Source: Brachyspira hampsonii 30446 (GTDB lineage: Bacteria; Spirochaetota; Brachyspiria; Brachyspirales; Brachyspiraceae). Taken from it: DNA of 64,000 nucleotides. The DNA lies in assembly GCF_000316195.1 (NCBI RefSeq), contig NZ_JH994110.1, positions 851,631 through 915,630 on the forward strand, given 5' to 3'. Shown here in pieces: positions 44,428 to 53,205 of this stretch. The notes beneath the pieces were generated by a model, which was not told the DNA's origin, did no database searches, and saw nothing but the letters and a program-made list of their open reading frames with translations. The position numbers and the translations under genes are program-made. Each line of letters opens with the position of its first letter. Position 1 is the stretch's first letter.

Positions 44428-46839
44428 TTAATTTAATTTGCGGTTTATCTTGTTTATTAAATCATTTCTTATATCATTCCAATATTTGTAATATGTTGTA
44501 TCACCGCCTAAAAAAGATGGTAAAAGACCAACTAACCCATCTTTATCTATTTTCTCATCAGAATAATGAACTATTTGATTAGCTATCTCTAAAGCTTCTT
44601 TTCTTCCTATAGTTTTATTTTCAATTGAGTTTGTAAGATTCTGAGATAATGTTTTTAAATATTCATGTCTTTTCTTGTCACGTTCATCAATATTAAGTAT
44701 TATATCTTTCTGTAAATCCCTACGATATTGAGTATCACTTAAATTGGTATAATAATAAACTATTTCATTTTCTAAATAATCCATTATATACATATAATTA
44801 GTGTAATCAATATCTTTTTTAAGTAAATCATCATATTCTGATTTCAAAGCATTTAATTTTTCTCTATAAGGAAGTTCAAATTTAAGCTGATCCAATCCAA
44901 GCTCACGTTTATGGCGCATATAATTCCAATATTGATAATAATTTGCAACATCATCTTTTTTTGCTTCAGAATAATGAACTATTGTAGGAATTGCTTTTTC
45001 CATTTCTTCTATAGTCATTGATGCATTTATTAATCTGTGATCCAAATCAAGTAAATATTTATCCCTCTTTATATCGAGTCTTTTTCTTAATTCATTCATT
45101 CTTTGAATCATAAAGTTTTTACCAACTTCATCAAAATAAATATCTTTTGTATCAAATACAAATATATCTTTATCTTCATAAAGATTTCTTTCCTCTCCTT
45201 TAGAAGCACCAATAAAATTTTTAACTGATTGTATTATAGAATGTACTAATTCTCCAGCTTTAGTACCAAAATTTTCAATACCTTCTTTAATATCTGTATT
45301 TTTTACTTTATACCAAAAATTTTGATTTATTCCTAAAGTTTTATCAAATACAAAAACAAATTCTTTATATATTAAATTATAATTATCAATATTCATTTCT
45401 TCATTTATCATAACTTCAAAATTATTCATTATATTTTCTAAAAGTTTTTGATATTCGGACTGTTTAAAATTATTTAAATATTCTTTTTCACTTATCATAT
45501 TAATGTTAGGTATGCTTGAAATTGTGATATAAGCACCTATATAATTTGTATTATCTATTAAATAATTTATACGATTTTTAAATGAATTTGATACAGCGTT
45601 TCCTATAATTTTATTATAGCTCTGTGCATACTGCGGAATATTTTTTATAGATTGATTATAAGCGGGAACTAAATTTCCTATTATATAAGAAAAATTAGTA
45701 TTATTCATTTCTAATTTATTTCTTTTTTCAAATGAATTAATCATACTGCTTATTAATCTGTCAAACTCTGCAGTTTTTGTAGTCTGATATCTGCTTTCAT
45801 ATATAAGTGCCAAATTGTTCTCTATATTGTTATTCCTATCAAATACTCTCAAATAATCTTCTTTATTTATCAAAGCAGTATTTTCTTTTTTGAATGCTGC
45901 TATAGCTCTTCTGTCAGTCATATGATCCCATTCTGTAAAAATAACCATAGTTATAGATATAGATACTGGTATTAATATAGCCATAGTTCTATAGAAAAAG
46001 TCAACTTGCTTGCATGTTTTTGCTATCATAACAGAAAGTATTCTAGCTGAATAAGTGTATAAAATAAATAGTACAATTAAAAGAACAAGCAGAAGTACAA
46101 CAATAATGACATTAAATATAATATTGTTAGCCATTTCTATTCCTGTTACTATGCTGTCTGGTACTATAGCTTCATATATAGTCGAAGCTCCTGATTTTAT
46201 CATATCAGCAAACTTTTCAAAAGATGTTGTAGGTGCTGGTTTAGGATTATTAAATGTGTCTTTTAATCTTATGAAAAAGTATATTTCAAATGCTAATATA
46301 ATAAGTATATTAAATATATGAAAATTAATAAACTTAGTTTTATTTAGGTATTTCCATCTTTTTAATATTCCAATTTGTTTATCTTTTTCAACTATTTCAG
46401 CTTCTTTAACTTCCTGACTATTTTTATTATCACTAATAATATTTTTTTCATTTACTGTAGTTAAAGTATTTTCAGATTTTGCTATTTTATTATTGTTGTT
46501 ATATAACTCTTCTATCTCTTTTGCTCTGCTATCGCTTATAGATAATCTACTTTTTTTATTATTTAAATTAGTTCTTTCACTCTCGGATATTATTCCGTCA
46601 TCCATCATTTTTATATATTCTTTATAATATCTTCTTTCCGAATCATTTTTCAATTCTTCCATAGCAGATATTTGTTCATCTCTTGCAAGTTTTTCAAGCT
46701 CTTTTGCTCTTTCATCAGATATTTTATTGTCAATTTTCGATTCTTTAAGATGTTCTTTCATATTACTATCTATAACACCTAATTTCATTGCATCAAGCAA
46801 ATCATAATAATATTCTTTCTCATTATCATTTAATTCCAT
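44428..46839 (-). CDS. Large three-TM protein with two N-terminal helical repeats
   Basis: 803 residues from the third ATG (46839), which alone has a well-spaced GGGAG site; the frame starts five codons earlier. Residues 1-120 hold two copies of a helical unit: KEYYYDLLDAMKLGVIDSNM...ISDERAKELEKLA and RRYYKEYIKMMDDGIISESE...ISDSRAKEIEELY. Three TM segments lie at about 165-190, 240-270 and 285-310. The C-terminal 490 residues are charged helix, with repeated MEKAIPTIVHYSEAKKDDV and ALEIANQIVHYSDEKI motifs. Function unknown. It is preceded by a pentanucleotide tract that forms its promoter. Confidence 0.8.
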   Translation of the reverse strand: MELNDNEKEYYYDLLDAMKLGVIDSNMKEHLKESKIDNKISDERAKELEKLARDEQISAMEELKNDSERRYYKEYIKMMDDGIISESERTNLNNKKSRLSISDSRAKEIEELYNNNNKIAKSENTLTTVNEKNIISDNKNSQEVKEAEIVEKDKQIGILKRWKYLNKTKFINFHIFNILIILAFEIYFFIRLKDTFNNPKPAPTTSFEKFADMIKSGASTIYEAIVPDSIVTGIEMANNIIFNVIIVVLLLVLLIVLFILYTYSARILSVMIAKTCKQVDFFYRTMAILIPVSISITMVIFTEWDHMTDRRAIAAFKKENTALINKEDYLRVFDRNNNIENNLALIYESRYQTTKTAEFDRLISSMINSFEKRNKLEMNNTNFSYIIGNLVPAYNQSIKNIPQYAQSYNKIIGNAVSNSFKNRINYLIDNTNYIGAYITISSIPNINMISEKEYLNNFKQSEYQKLLENIMNNFEVMINEEMNIDNYNLIYKEFVFVFDKTLGINQNFWYKVKNTDIKEGIENFGTKAGELVHSIIQSVKNFIGASKGEERNLYEDKDIFVFDTKDIYFDEVGKNFMIQRMNELRKRLDIKRDKYLLDLDHRLINASMTIEEMEKAIPTIVHYSEAKKDDVANYYQYWNYMRHKRELGLDQLKFELPYREKLNALKSEYDDLLKKDIDYTNYMYIMDYLENEIVYYYTNLSDTQYRRDLQKDIILNIDERDKKRHEYLKTLSQNLTNSIENKTIGRKEALEIANQIVHYSDEKIDKDGLVGLLPSFLGGDTTYYKYWNDIRNDLINKINRKLN

Positions 46840-46860
46840 AATATCTCCCATCATACTAAT

Positions 46861-46922
46861 ATAATATAATATTATATTATATTATATTATATTATATTAT
46901 ATTATATTATATTATATGTCAA
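46861..46922 (-). promoter_or_regulatory. Pentanucleotide-repeat promoter (TTGACA abutting a TATAA array)
   Basis: On the minus strand a consensus TTGACA (46917-46922) is followed directly by TATAATATAATATAA and so on: nine perfect ATTAT units on the plus strand at 46871-46915, with a short inverse stretch at 46861-46870. Every unit recreates a TATAAT -10 box, spaced 5 bp; a box sits 15 bp from TTGACA. The array ends about 22 bp before the start codon. Confidence 0.75.
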
Positions 46923-47111
46923 TAAATAATATATAAACAATTTTTAATTATTATAGTATTAAAAAATTGATACAAATATTATTAAATTTAGTTAGTCTAT
47001 ATAATTTTTTTTAATTTTTACAAAGAAATGGCTTTTTTAAATCAAAAAAATATTATAATGACTTATTCATATTTTTTATAAAAAACAAAAAATATTTAAG
47101 GAGTTTTGTAT

Positions 47112-48542
47112 ATGGGAGGAACTATAGTAATAATTATAGTAATTGTATACCTAGCTGCTATGCTTCTTATAGGTGTATACTCAAGCAAAAAAGTTAATAA
47201 TAGTAACGATTTTGCATTGGCAGGAAGAAATTTAGGACCTGTACTTTTGGCAGGAACTTTAGCTGCTACAAATATTGGAGGCGGTACTTCTTTAGGTTTG
47301 GCAGAACAGGCGTACGGTAAATGGGGACTTTCAGCTGTTTGGTATGTAATAACAGCTTCTATTGCATATTTGGTTCTTGCATTTTTAGCCCAGAGATTTA
47401 GAAATGCTATGGTTACAACAGTATCAGAATATTTTTATAAAAGATACGGAAAGGCTAATGCTTTAGTAACTTCTATAATAATGGGGCTTCCTATGATAGG
47501 TATAACTGCAGCTCAGATAATAGCTTCAGCAAGTATTTTAACTGTTATGACAGGATGGAATTATAAATTGTCTGTAGTAATAGTAACGATAGTAGTTACA
47601 GCATATTCTTCTATGGGAGGACTTTGGGGCGTTGCTTTTACCGATTTAATTCAAGGTTCTTTAGTTTTTATAGGTAGTTTAGCAGCTATACCTTTTGCTT
47701 TGCATTATGCTGGAGGTTTTGAACATGTTGTATCTAATTTAACACCTGCACAAAAATCTTTTACTGCAGGTATGGGTTGGCCTACAATTATATCACTTAC
47801 TATAATGTATATAGCTTCATATTCTGTCGGACCTGAAATAAGTCAGAGATTCTTTTCGGCAAGAGATGCTAAATCTCTTATGCTAGGTTCTTTAGCAGGC
47901 GGATTAGTATGTATATTATATTCATTATTTCCAGCATTTTTAGGACTCATAGCTTCAAGCGTAGTAAAAGACGGACTTCTTACCTCCGAACTTTTAACTT
48001 CTGAAGGAACTAGATATATACTTCCTGTGCTTGCTATGAATACAATGCCTCCTGTTATAGTGGGATTATTATTTTCTGCATTAATATCTGCTACTATGTC
48101 ATCAGCTGACTCTGATATGCTTGCAGTGTCAGTAATAGCAACAAATGACATATATAAAAAGTATATAAATAAAAATGCTACTGATAAACAGCTTCTTTTT
48201 TTGGGAAGAGTATGCATGGTGGCAGTCGGACTTATATCTATGTTTATAGCTTTTAAGGCTTCAAACTTAATAACAATACTTATGTTCTCTTTTAGTTTGA
48301 GAGCTGCTGGAGTATTCATTCCATATTTATTTGGAAACTATACAAATAAAAAACTTTCTGCAGCTGCTAGTATGGGCTCATTGATAGCAGGAAGTGTTGT
48401 TACAATATTCTTCCAATATAATAAAAATATCAATTTATTCGGAGTTGACCCTATAATACCCGGTATAGCTGCAAGCTTAATAGTATTTTTAGTTCTCTCT
48501 GCTATAATACAGCCTAAGCCTGATGCTTCAAATACAAAATAA
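47112..48542 (+). CDS. Sodium:solute symporter family protein (SSS)
   Basis: 476 residues from the ATG at 47112, 8 bp after AAGGAG. About 13 transmembrane helices. Family blocks: SNDFALAGRNLGPVLLAGTLAATNIGGGTSLGLAEQAYGKWG, VVTAYSSMGGLWGVAFTDLIQG, and LISATMSSADSDMLAVSVIATNDIYKK, the last containing the Na2-site Ser/Ser-Asp residues. Closest functional groups are pantothenate, proline or uncharacterised carboxylate transporters; the substrate is not clear. Followed by a terminator. Confidence 0.93.
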   Translation: MGGTIVIIIVIVYLAAMLLIGVYSSKKVNNSNDFALAGRNLGPVLLAGTLAATNIGGGTSLGLAEQAYGKWGLSAVWYVITASIAYLVLAFLAQRFRNAMVTTVSEYFYKRYGKANALVTSIIMGLPMIGITAAQIIASASILTVMTGWNYKLSVVIVTIVVTAYSSMGGLWGVAFTDLIQGSLVFIGSLAAIPFALHYAGGFEHVVSNLTPAQKSFTAGMGWPTIISLTIMYIASYSVGPEISQRFFSARDAKSLMLGSLAGGLVCILYSLFPAFLGLIASSVVKDGLLTSELLTSEGTRYILPVLAMNTMPPVIVGLLFSALISATMSSADSDMLAVSVIATNDIYKKYINKNATDKQLLFLGRVCMVAVGLISMFIAFKASNLITILMFSFSLRAAGVFIPYLFGNYTNKKLSAAASMGSLIAGSVVTIFFQYNKNINLFGVDPIIPGIAASLIVFLVLSAIIQPKPDASNTK

Positions 48543-48561
48543 AATACTTGATTAAAATATG

Positions 48562-48608
48562 ATAAAAGCAGATAGAAGAATATAAATCTTTTATCTGCTT
48601 TTATTTTG
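48562..48608 (+). terminator. Terminator of the symporter gene
   Basis: ATAAAAGCAGATA / TATCTGCTTTTAT perfect 13-bp arms, then TTTG. Confidence 0.9.
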
Positions 48609-48642
48609 TGTGAGATGATTTTATGATTGATTTTTAATTAAT

Positions 48643-48920
48643 TAGACTTGTTTCAAAACTAATTTTATTTATTAATTGTGGGGACTAGCCCACACCGCAC
48701 CTCTTTTGTGATGCTGTCCGCATTCGGTGTAACACATACAAAGTACGCATCACTCTGCGGAGAAGCTATATCCTCGACAAGCTCAGATACGCTTCGCGAA
48801 AGACTGCATATTTATATACTAAAATAATAATTTATGTAACATATAAAACATTATTTTTATAATTGATAAATTACTAAATTCGTATATATAATCTTGTCAA
48901 GTACTTTTGAAACAACTTTA
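48643..48920. mobile_element. Type A TIR element, slightly degraded right end
   Basis: Left end TAGACTTGTTTCAAAACTAATTTTATTTA, right end TTGTCAAGTACTTTTGAAACAACTTTA. Body has TGTGGGGACTAGCCC and GGACTGCATATTTATATA-like AAAGACTGCATATTTATAT, the conserved 3' half. About 278 bp. Confidence 0.65.
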
Positions 48921-49152
48921 TATATAAAAAATAGAATTATAGATTAAATAATTTATATTTAATTACAAAATCTAATGAGTGCAGTGAAAATAAAATTCAA
49001 AAAAATTACTTACACTCCCTCTCTAAGATTTTATTGCGTTACTATAATTTATTAATGCCTATTTTTTATAATATTCTCACTGTAAAAGCACACCCGTCCA
49101 AGTTCCGATTATATTGAAGAAATTTGTTTAAACCACGATTAATTTTGTATAA
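48921..49152. other. Non-coding gap between two TIR elements
   Basis: 232 bp. Contains AGTGCAGTGAAAAT and TTACACTCCCTC/ CTCACTGTAAAAGCAC, weakly inverted. No gene recognised. Confidence 0.3.
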
Positions 49153-49483
49153 TAGACTTGTTTCAAAAGTACTTGACAAATAATTTAATAAGTTTATTGT
49201 TTTATGTTAAATTAAATAATATTAATTATAGTTTAATTAAATGTTTTACTTGTTGTGTAAATTGTATGTTTAAGTTACAAAATGCAGTTCGGAGGGCTGT
49301 GTCTTATACCACGCCATACCTAACGGTACTTCCTTCGGTCGCGGGCGGACAGACGTCATAAAAGAACTGGGGTTTTGCGAAGCACGCAGAGCGGTCACGC
49401 TGTGTACTTCGTAAGGGCAAAGCCCCAACTAAATTTAAAAATATTAAATTAAAAATTTATAAATTTAGTTTTGAAACAAGTAT
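49153..49483. mobile_element. Type A TIR element in inverse orientation
   Basis: Begins TAGACTTGTTTCAAAAGTACTTGACAAATAATTTAATAAG (the right end of other copies, inverted) and ends AAATTTAGTTTTGAAACAAGTA. Body has GCAGTTCGG, GGTACTTCCTTCGGTCGCG (49325-49343, identical 19 bp at 63974-63992) and GGGCAAAGCCCCAACTAAATTT. An open frame of 67 codons inside it has no protein character. Confidence 0.7.
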
Positions 49484-49551
49484 AATTATTTTAGTACAAA
49501 AATAAAATATCATTTAATTTTATTTTAAAGTTTTGTTTACCATGCGATAAA

Positions 49552-50745
49552 TTATTTGCTGCATATGCTTTCAACATCTTCTTTTAATAGCCTTATAACT
49601 TTTTCAGTAAAATCATACAACTCCTTTTCCTGCTGAGGAAACTTAAATTTCTTTTTCCATCTGTCTTCAAAATAAAAAGTATCATCAAATAAATTATGTT
49701 TTTTAAGCCAAGCCTCTATATCTTTATTATCCTGCTTCCATTTTTTTATTAATTTTGGATCATCTCCAGTATTTTCTCCTCTTGAAAATAAGTTAAAACA
49801 ACTATAATCATTATAGATATATATATCTATAGCATAATTGAGTCCTCTTTTCTTACTTTCAAAATCTCTGTAAAAACATTCATTGTCACAATTAGCACCT
49901 TGAAATTTTGAAACTAAGTTATTGATACGAGTTACAATCAAATTATTATACATATCTACTATTAATTTTATTTTTTCGTATTCATCAGTATTATTTATTA
50001 TCTCATTATAAAAATCTTGTGTTAATTTATCCATTTTAGTTACTCCTGTTTCTCTTAATATTTTTAAATAATGATCTGCTAATAATATCCATTCTTTAGC
50101 TTCATTATTTTCTATAAAATCATTTAAACTATTTTCTATTACTTTAGTATAAAAGTCTTCATTTTCTCCATCATATCCATATATGATTTCGATTTTTTCT
50201 TTTGGTATATCTTTTATAGACTGAGATTCAGGCTGTTTTAATATATCAGGAGATAAATATACTATTTTATCAACTTCTAAATTATTTTCTAGGCAATTAT
50301 TATAATATCTTGATAATTGTTCATTCATATCTTTAGCCCATCTAAGTTTATTTTCTATTATTATACAGTTTGTATCAGTATTAGTTTTTATTAAAATATC
50401 AATTTTATTTTTTTCTCTTACAACCGAATAATCATTATTTAAATATTTAGAAGCATCAATCTTTATAAAATCAAGAAAATGTTTTAATACTGTTTCATGC
50501 TCTAAAAGTTTTGCTATTATATCAGAATGAAAATTTTCTTTATAATATGTATCAGAAATAAGTTCAAATATATTAAAAGGATAATCTTCATTAAAAGTAT
50601 TTTTCTTGATATAATTATGATACTTTTGAAGTGAATCATTATTAGCATATTTTTGTACTATAGAAAAAGTATCTTTTATGATTTCTTTAGATCTATTAAA
50701 TGGAAATTGCCAAGTATTTTTTAATTCTTTTATTTTATAGTTCAT
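49552..50745 (-). CDS. PD-(D/E)XK nuclease superfamily protein (PDDEXK_4-like)
   Basis: 397 residues. The family's sequence FELISDTYYKENFHSDIIAKLLEHE (residues 60-85), then the nuclease core NKIDILIK...CIIIENKL with Asp116, Glu131 and Lys133, and EQLSRYYNN giving Gln143. These are the metal-binding residues of the fold. PDDEXK_4 proteins are uncharacterised and often found near defence genes or mobile elements. Here it lies beside TIR elements and a zinc-finger gene, 13 bp downstream of the latter (same strand), suggesting one transcript. DNA or RNA cleavage is likely but untested. Confidence 0.82.
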   Translation of the reverse strand: MNYKIKELKNTWQFPFNRSKEIIKDTFSIVQKYANNDSLQKYHNYIKKNTFNEDYPFNIFELISDTYYKENFHSDIIAKLLEHETVLKHFLDFIKIDASKYLNNDYSVVREKNKIDILIKTNTDTNCIIIENKLRWAKDMNEQLSRYYNNCLENNLEVDKIVYLSPDILKQPESQSIKDIPKEKIEIIYGYDGENEDFYTKVIENSLNDFIENNEAKEWILLADHYLKILRETGVTKMDKLTQDFYNEIINNTDEYEKIKLIVDMYNNLIVTRINNLVSKFQGANCDNECFYRDFESKKRGLNYAIDIYIYNDYSCFNLFSRGENTGDDPKLIKKWKQDNKDIEAWLKKHNLFDDTFYFEDRWKKKFKFPQQEKELYDFTEKVIRLLKEDVESICSK

Positions 50746-50757
50746 TATAGCTCCTAA

Positions 50758-51012
50758 TTATAAAGCAGGTGCATGCTTTCCTTTGTTAGGGCCATTAGGA
50801 TGTTTGAGACAATAACCATTTACTAATGACTGTAAAGATTTGTTTTTAGCTCCGCAATACTTACAAAAATATTCAGACTTTTCACCGCCTTCATAAAGTT
50901 TATGCTTACCCTTGTTAGGACCATTAGGGTGTTTGAGACAATAACCGCTAGTAAGAGAAGCTATTGAAGAATATTTAGCACCGCAGTATTCGCAGTAAAA
51001 GTTTTGAGCCAT
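50758..51012 (-). CDS. Small protein of two tandem zinc fingers
   Basis: 84 residues, made of two copies of one unit: F-Y-C-E-Y-C-G-A-K-Y...GYCLKHPNGPNKGKH and F-C-K-Y-C-G-A-K-N...GYCLKHPNGPNKGKH. Each holds C-x2-C-x14-C-x2-H (C7, C10, C25, H28; C50, C53, C68, H71), a plausible zinc site. The unit is widespread in gut bacteria as a small zinc-finger protein of unknown role. Lies directly upstream of the nuclease gene with a 12-bp gap, so it may be its partner. AGGAGG site 7 bp before ATG. Confidence 0.8.
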   Translation of the reverse strand: MAQNFYCEYCGAKYSSIASLTSGYCLKHPNGPNKGKHKLYEGGEKSEYFCKYCGAKNKSLQSLVNGYCLKHPNGPNKGKHAPAL

Positions 51013-51127
51013 AAAAAGCCTCCTTTAATTTCGTTATGTTTTAATTATATATTATATTTGCGACAAAAACTGTCATAATTTTTAAGAATTTTATTTTTTG
51101 TATAAATATAAAAAGCCATACAAAAAT

Positions 51128-51163
51128 AAAAGGCTTCACCTGAAAATACAAGCAAAGCCTTTT
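51128..51163 (-). terminator. Terminator of the lipoprotein pair
   Basis: On the minus strand AAAAGGCTT / AAGCCTTTT with an 18-base loop, followed by ATTTTTG, 22 bp past the stop of the 51185 gene. Confidence 0.75.
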
Positions 51164-51184
51164 AACTAAAAATATGATTGATTA

Positions 51185-51619
51185 TTATTTTTTATTGCAA
51201 ACTATGTCTGTATTTTCAATACTAGGCATTACTGTATTTTTTGTATATCTAATTGTTACAGAAGAACCATCAGAAGAAAATTTGAAAGTGCCCACAACTT
51301 GTCCCTGGTATACAGAAAAGCTATAATCAGTGCCAGAACCTGTTACAGTAAAATAATTCTCTGAAGGAAATGTAGGTGCAGTATTATTATTATCATTAGG
51401 TAAAGTTGCTACTTGACCGTCTTTTATAGATACCCATAAATATGCTGTTTGTAAATTTGGAAATACACTTGAAGCGTCATAAGTTTCTGTAGATACATAA
51501 GTATTACCGTTATACTGTTCTATGCCTTTTGGGTCTGTTGTGTCCTTATTAGAACAGCTTACTGATAGGATACCTACCAAAAATAGGGTTAGAAAGATTG
51601 TTGAAATTTTTTTACTCAT
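51185..51619 (-). CDS. Lipoprotein, tandem copy 2
   Basis: 144 residues. Signal KKISTIFLTLFLVGILSVSC with the lipidated Cys22, then SNKDTTDPKG. Mature part is a single small beta domain: EQYNGNTYVSTETYD, AYLWVSIKDGQVATLPND, GTDYSFSVYQGQVVGTFKFSSDGSSVTIRYT, ending IVCNKK. It corresponds to the C-terminal half of the longer neighbour at 51637; the signal peptide region and the ribosome binding site AAAAGGAGTTTTACT are almost identical, so the two arose by duplication. Function unknown. Confidence 0.78.
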   Translation of the reverse strand: MSKKISTIFLTLFLVGILSVSCSNKDTTDPKGIEQYNGNTYVSTETYDASSVFPNLQTAYLWVSIKDGQVATLPNDNNNTAPTFPSENYFTVTGSGTDYSFSVYQGQVVGTFKFSSDGSSVTIRYTKNTVMPSIENTDIVCNKK

Positions 51620-51636
51620 AGTAAAACTCCTTTTAA

Positions 51637-52302
51637 TTATTTTTTATAACATACAAAATCTTGTCCTACTGCTTCAGGTGCAGGATCATTTCTTGTAAGT
51701 GTAACTGTTACAGAATTTCCATCAGTTGAGAATTTTAAAGTACCTTCTGAAGAACGATCGCTAGACCAAAAATTATAATCTGTACCATAACCAGCCATTC
51801 CAGACATATATCCATAAAAAGTAGGTGGGGTATTAGCATCTGTATTAGGAGTCATAGCAACCAGACCATTTTCTATAGATATCCACAAATAATTACCTCC
51901 CATATTTTCTGATACATATTTATTGCCGTTATAATCTTCTATGTCTTTTGAAGTTTTAGTATATGTAACCTCTTGTCCATTAATATTTACAGCTGCATTC
52001 TTTGTATCTGAAAATGTTATTGTAAACTCATCACCATAAATTTTTATTTTGTAATTAGGATCATTAGCTTCTATGATTTCACCTTTTGCTCCGCGTGACG
52101 AATTTTGATATTCGTATATATTACCGTTCATATCTATTTCTACACTATCACCATTATTAGATTCCCATATACCAGCATATTTTATGTTTATAGTTTTTGG
52201 TGTACTTGTATCTGGTGCTGTTTTGTCCTTGTTGGAACAGCTTACTGATAAAACTCCTACTAAAAATAGGCTTAGAAAGATTGCTGAAATTTTTTTACTC
52301 AT
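51637..52302 (-). CDS. Lipoprotein, tandem copy 1 (two-domain)
   Basis: 221 residues from the ATG at 52302, selected because AAAAGGAG precedes it by 7 bp exactly as in its neighbour; an upstream ATG at 52341 lacks a site. Lipobox VGVLSVSC (Cys22). N-terminal domain (40-115): NIKYAGIWESNNGDSVEIDMNGNIYEYQNSS, KIYGDEFTITFSDT, resembling small lipocalin-like domains. C-terminal domain (118-215): DYNGNKYVSENMGGNYLWISIENGLVAMTPN, TDYNFWSSDRSSEGTLKFSTDGNSVTVTLTR, shared with the 51185 protein. Function unknown. Confidence 0.78.
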   Translation of the reverse strand: MSKKISAIFLSLFLVGVLSVSCSNKDKTAPDTSTPKTINIKYAGIWESNNGDSVEIDMNGNIYEYQNSSRGAKGEIIEANDPNYKIKIYGDEFTITFSDTKNAAVNINGQEVTYTKTSKDIEDYNGNKYVSENMGGNYLWISIENGLVAMTPNTDANTPPTFYGYMSGMAGYGTDYNFWSSDRSSEGTLKFSTDGNSVTVTLTRNDPAPEAVGQDFVCYKK

Positions 52303-53205
52303 AGTAAAACTCCTTTTAATTATAAATATCATTAAAGACATTTATATCCTGTTTAGTTTAAATATTTTTAAATGTATTATTAAATTTATAATACGAAATT
52401 AAATTTATATTTAAATTTATTATATTATAAATTATTTTAAACAAATAGCAAGTATAATATTTGATTTTTGTAATTTTTGTTATATTTTTGCGTATAAAAT
52501 ATTATTGAATATGTAATATTAAATAATATTTTATACTAATTTTTATAAACATATTCACCCTCAAATACAAGGAATTGAAGCGTTTTAAATATTAGTATTG
52601 TTTCATACTATTTTATAAAAAATATTTCTACCCAATTACAAGGCTTTGAAGCGTTTGCAAAATATATAAATAAAGCTCTAAATATAATTGATGTTTATAT
52701 AAGTTTTATATTTTGTAGTTATAGATTTTAGTTGCTAATAAATTAAATTGCATGAATAAGAATAAGCTGCTAAATTTTTATTAATTATAAACCTTCAAGA
52801 CCCAAGTCTTTTTTGGCAGCTTTGACGAAGTCCACAGAGTGTGTGTGACGAAAAAAAAGTTGATAATATATTCATTAAATAAAAACTTTGTCAAACATTT
52901 ATATACTTATTTTATTAATATTTCCTCTATCAAAAACAAGGCTTTGAAGCGTTTTAAGTTTTCAATAATACTGAAAATTCTTTGTCAGTAATTTTTTTAT
53001 TCAACTTTTTCCCGCTGCAAAAAGTGCAAGTCTAAAATAATACTAATAGATATATTAAATACATATACAATAGAAGAAATCTGTAATATACGCATTCAAT
53101 AAAATAAAACTTGTAAAATTCTTTCTTATAGTATAAAATTATATATCTTTATAAAATAACAAAAATTTTATTTAAGAAAATTTAATTAATGGAGCAAAAA
53201 TTAAG
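52303..53205. repeat. Long intergenic region with dispersed short repeats
   Basis: About 900 bp upstream of ileS without a gene. Three copies of a motif of the form CAAnnACAAGGnnTTGAAGCGTTT occur at 52561, 52634 and 52930. The GC-rich fragments GACGAAGTCCACAGAGTGTG (near 52820) and TTCAACTTTTTCCCGCTGCA (near 53000) are pieces of the repeat modules seen at 8563 and 31049. Confidence 0.65.

Noticed and set aside
49158-49361. 67-codon frame within the 49153 element
   Set aside because: Spans the inverted end and GC-rich core of a non-coding repeat found elsewhere with different frames.
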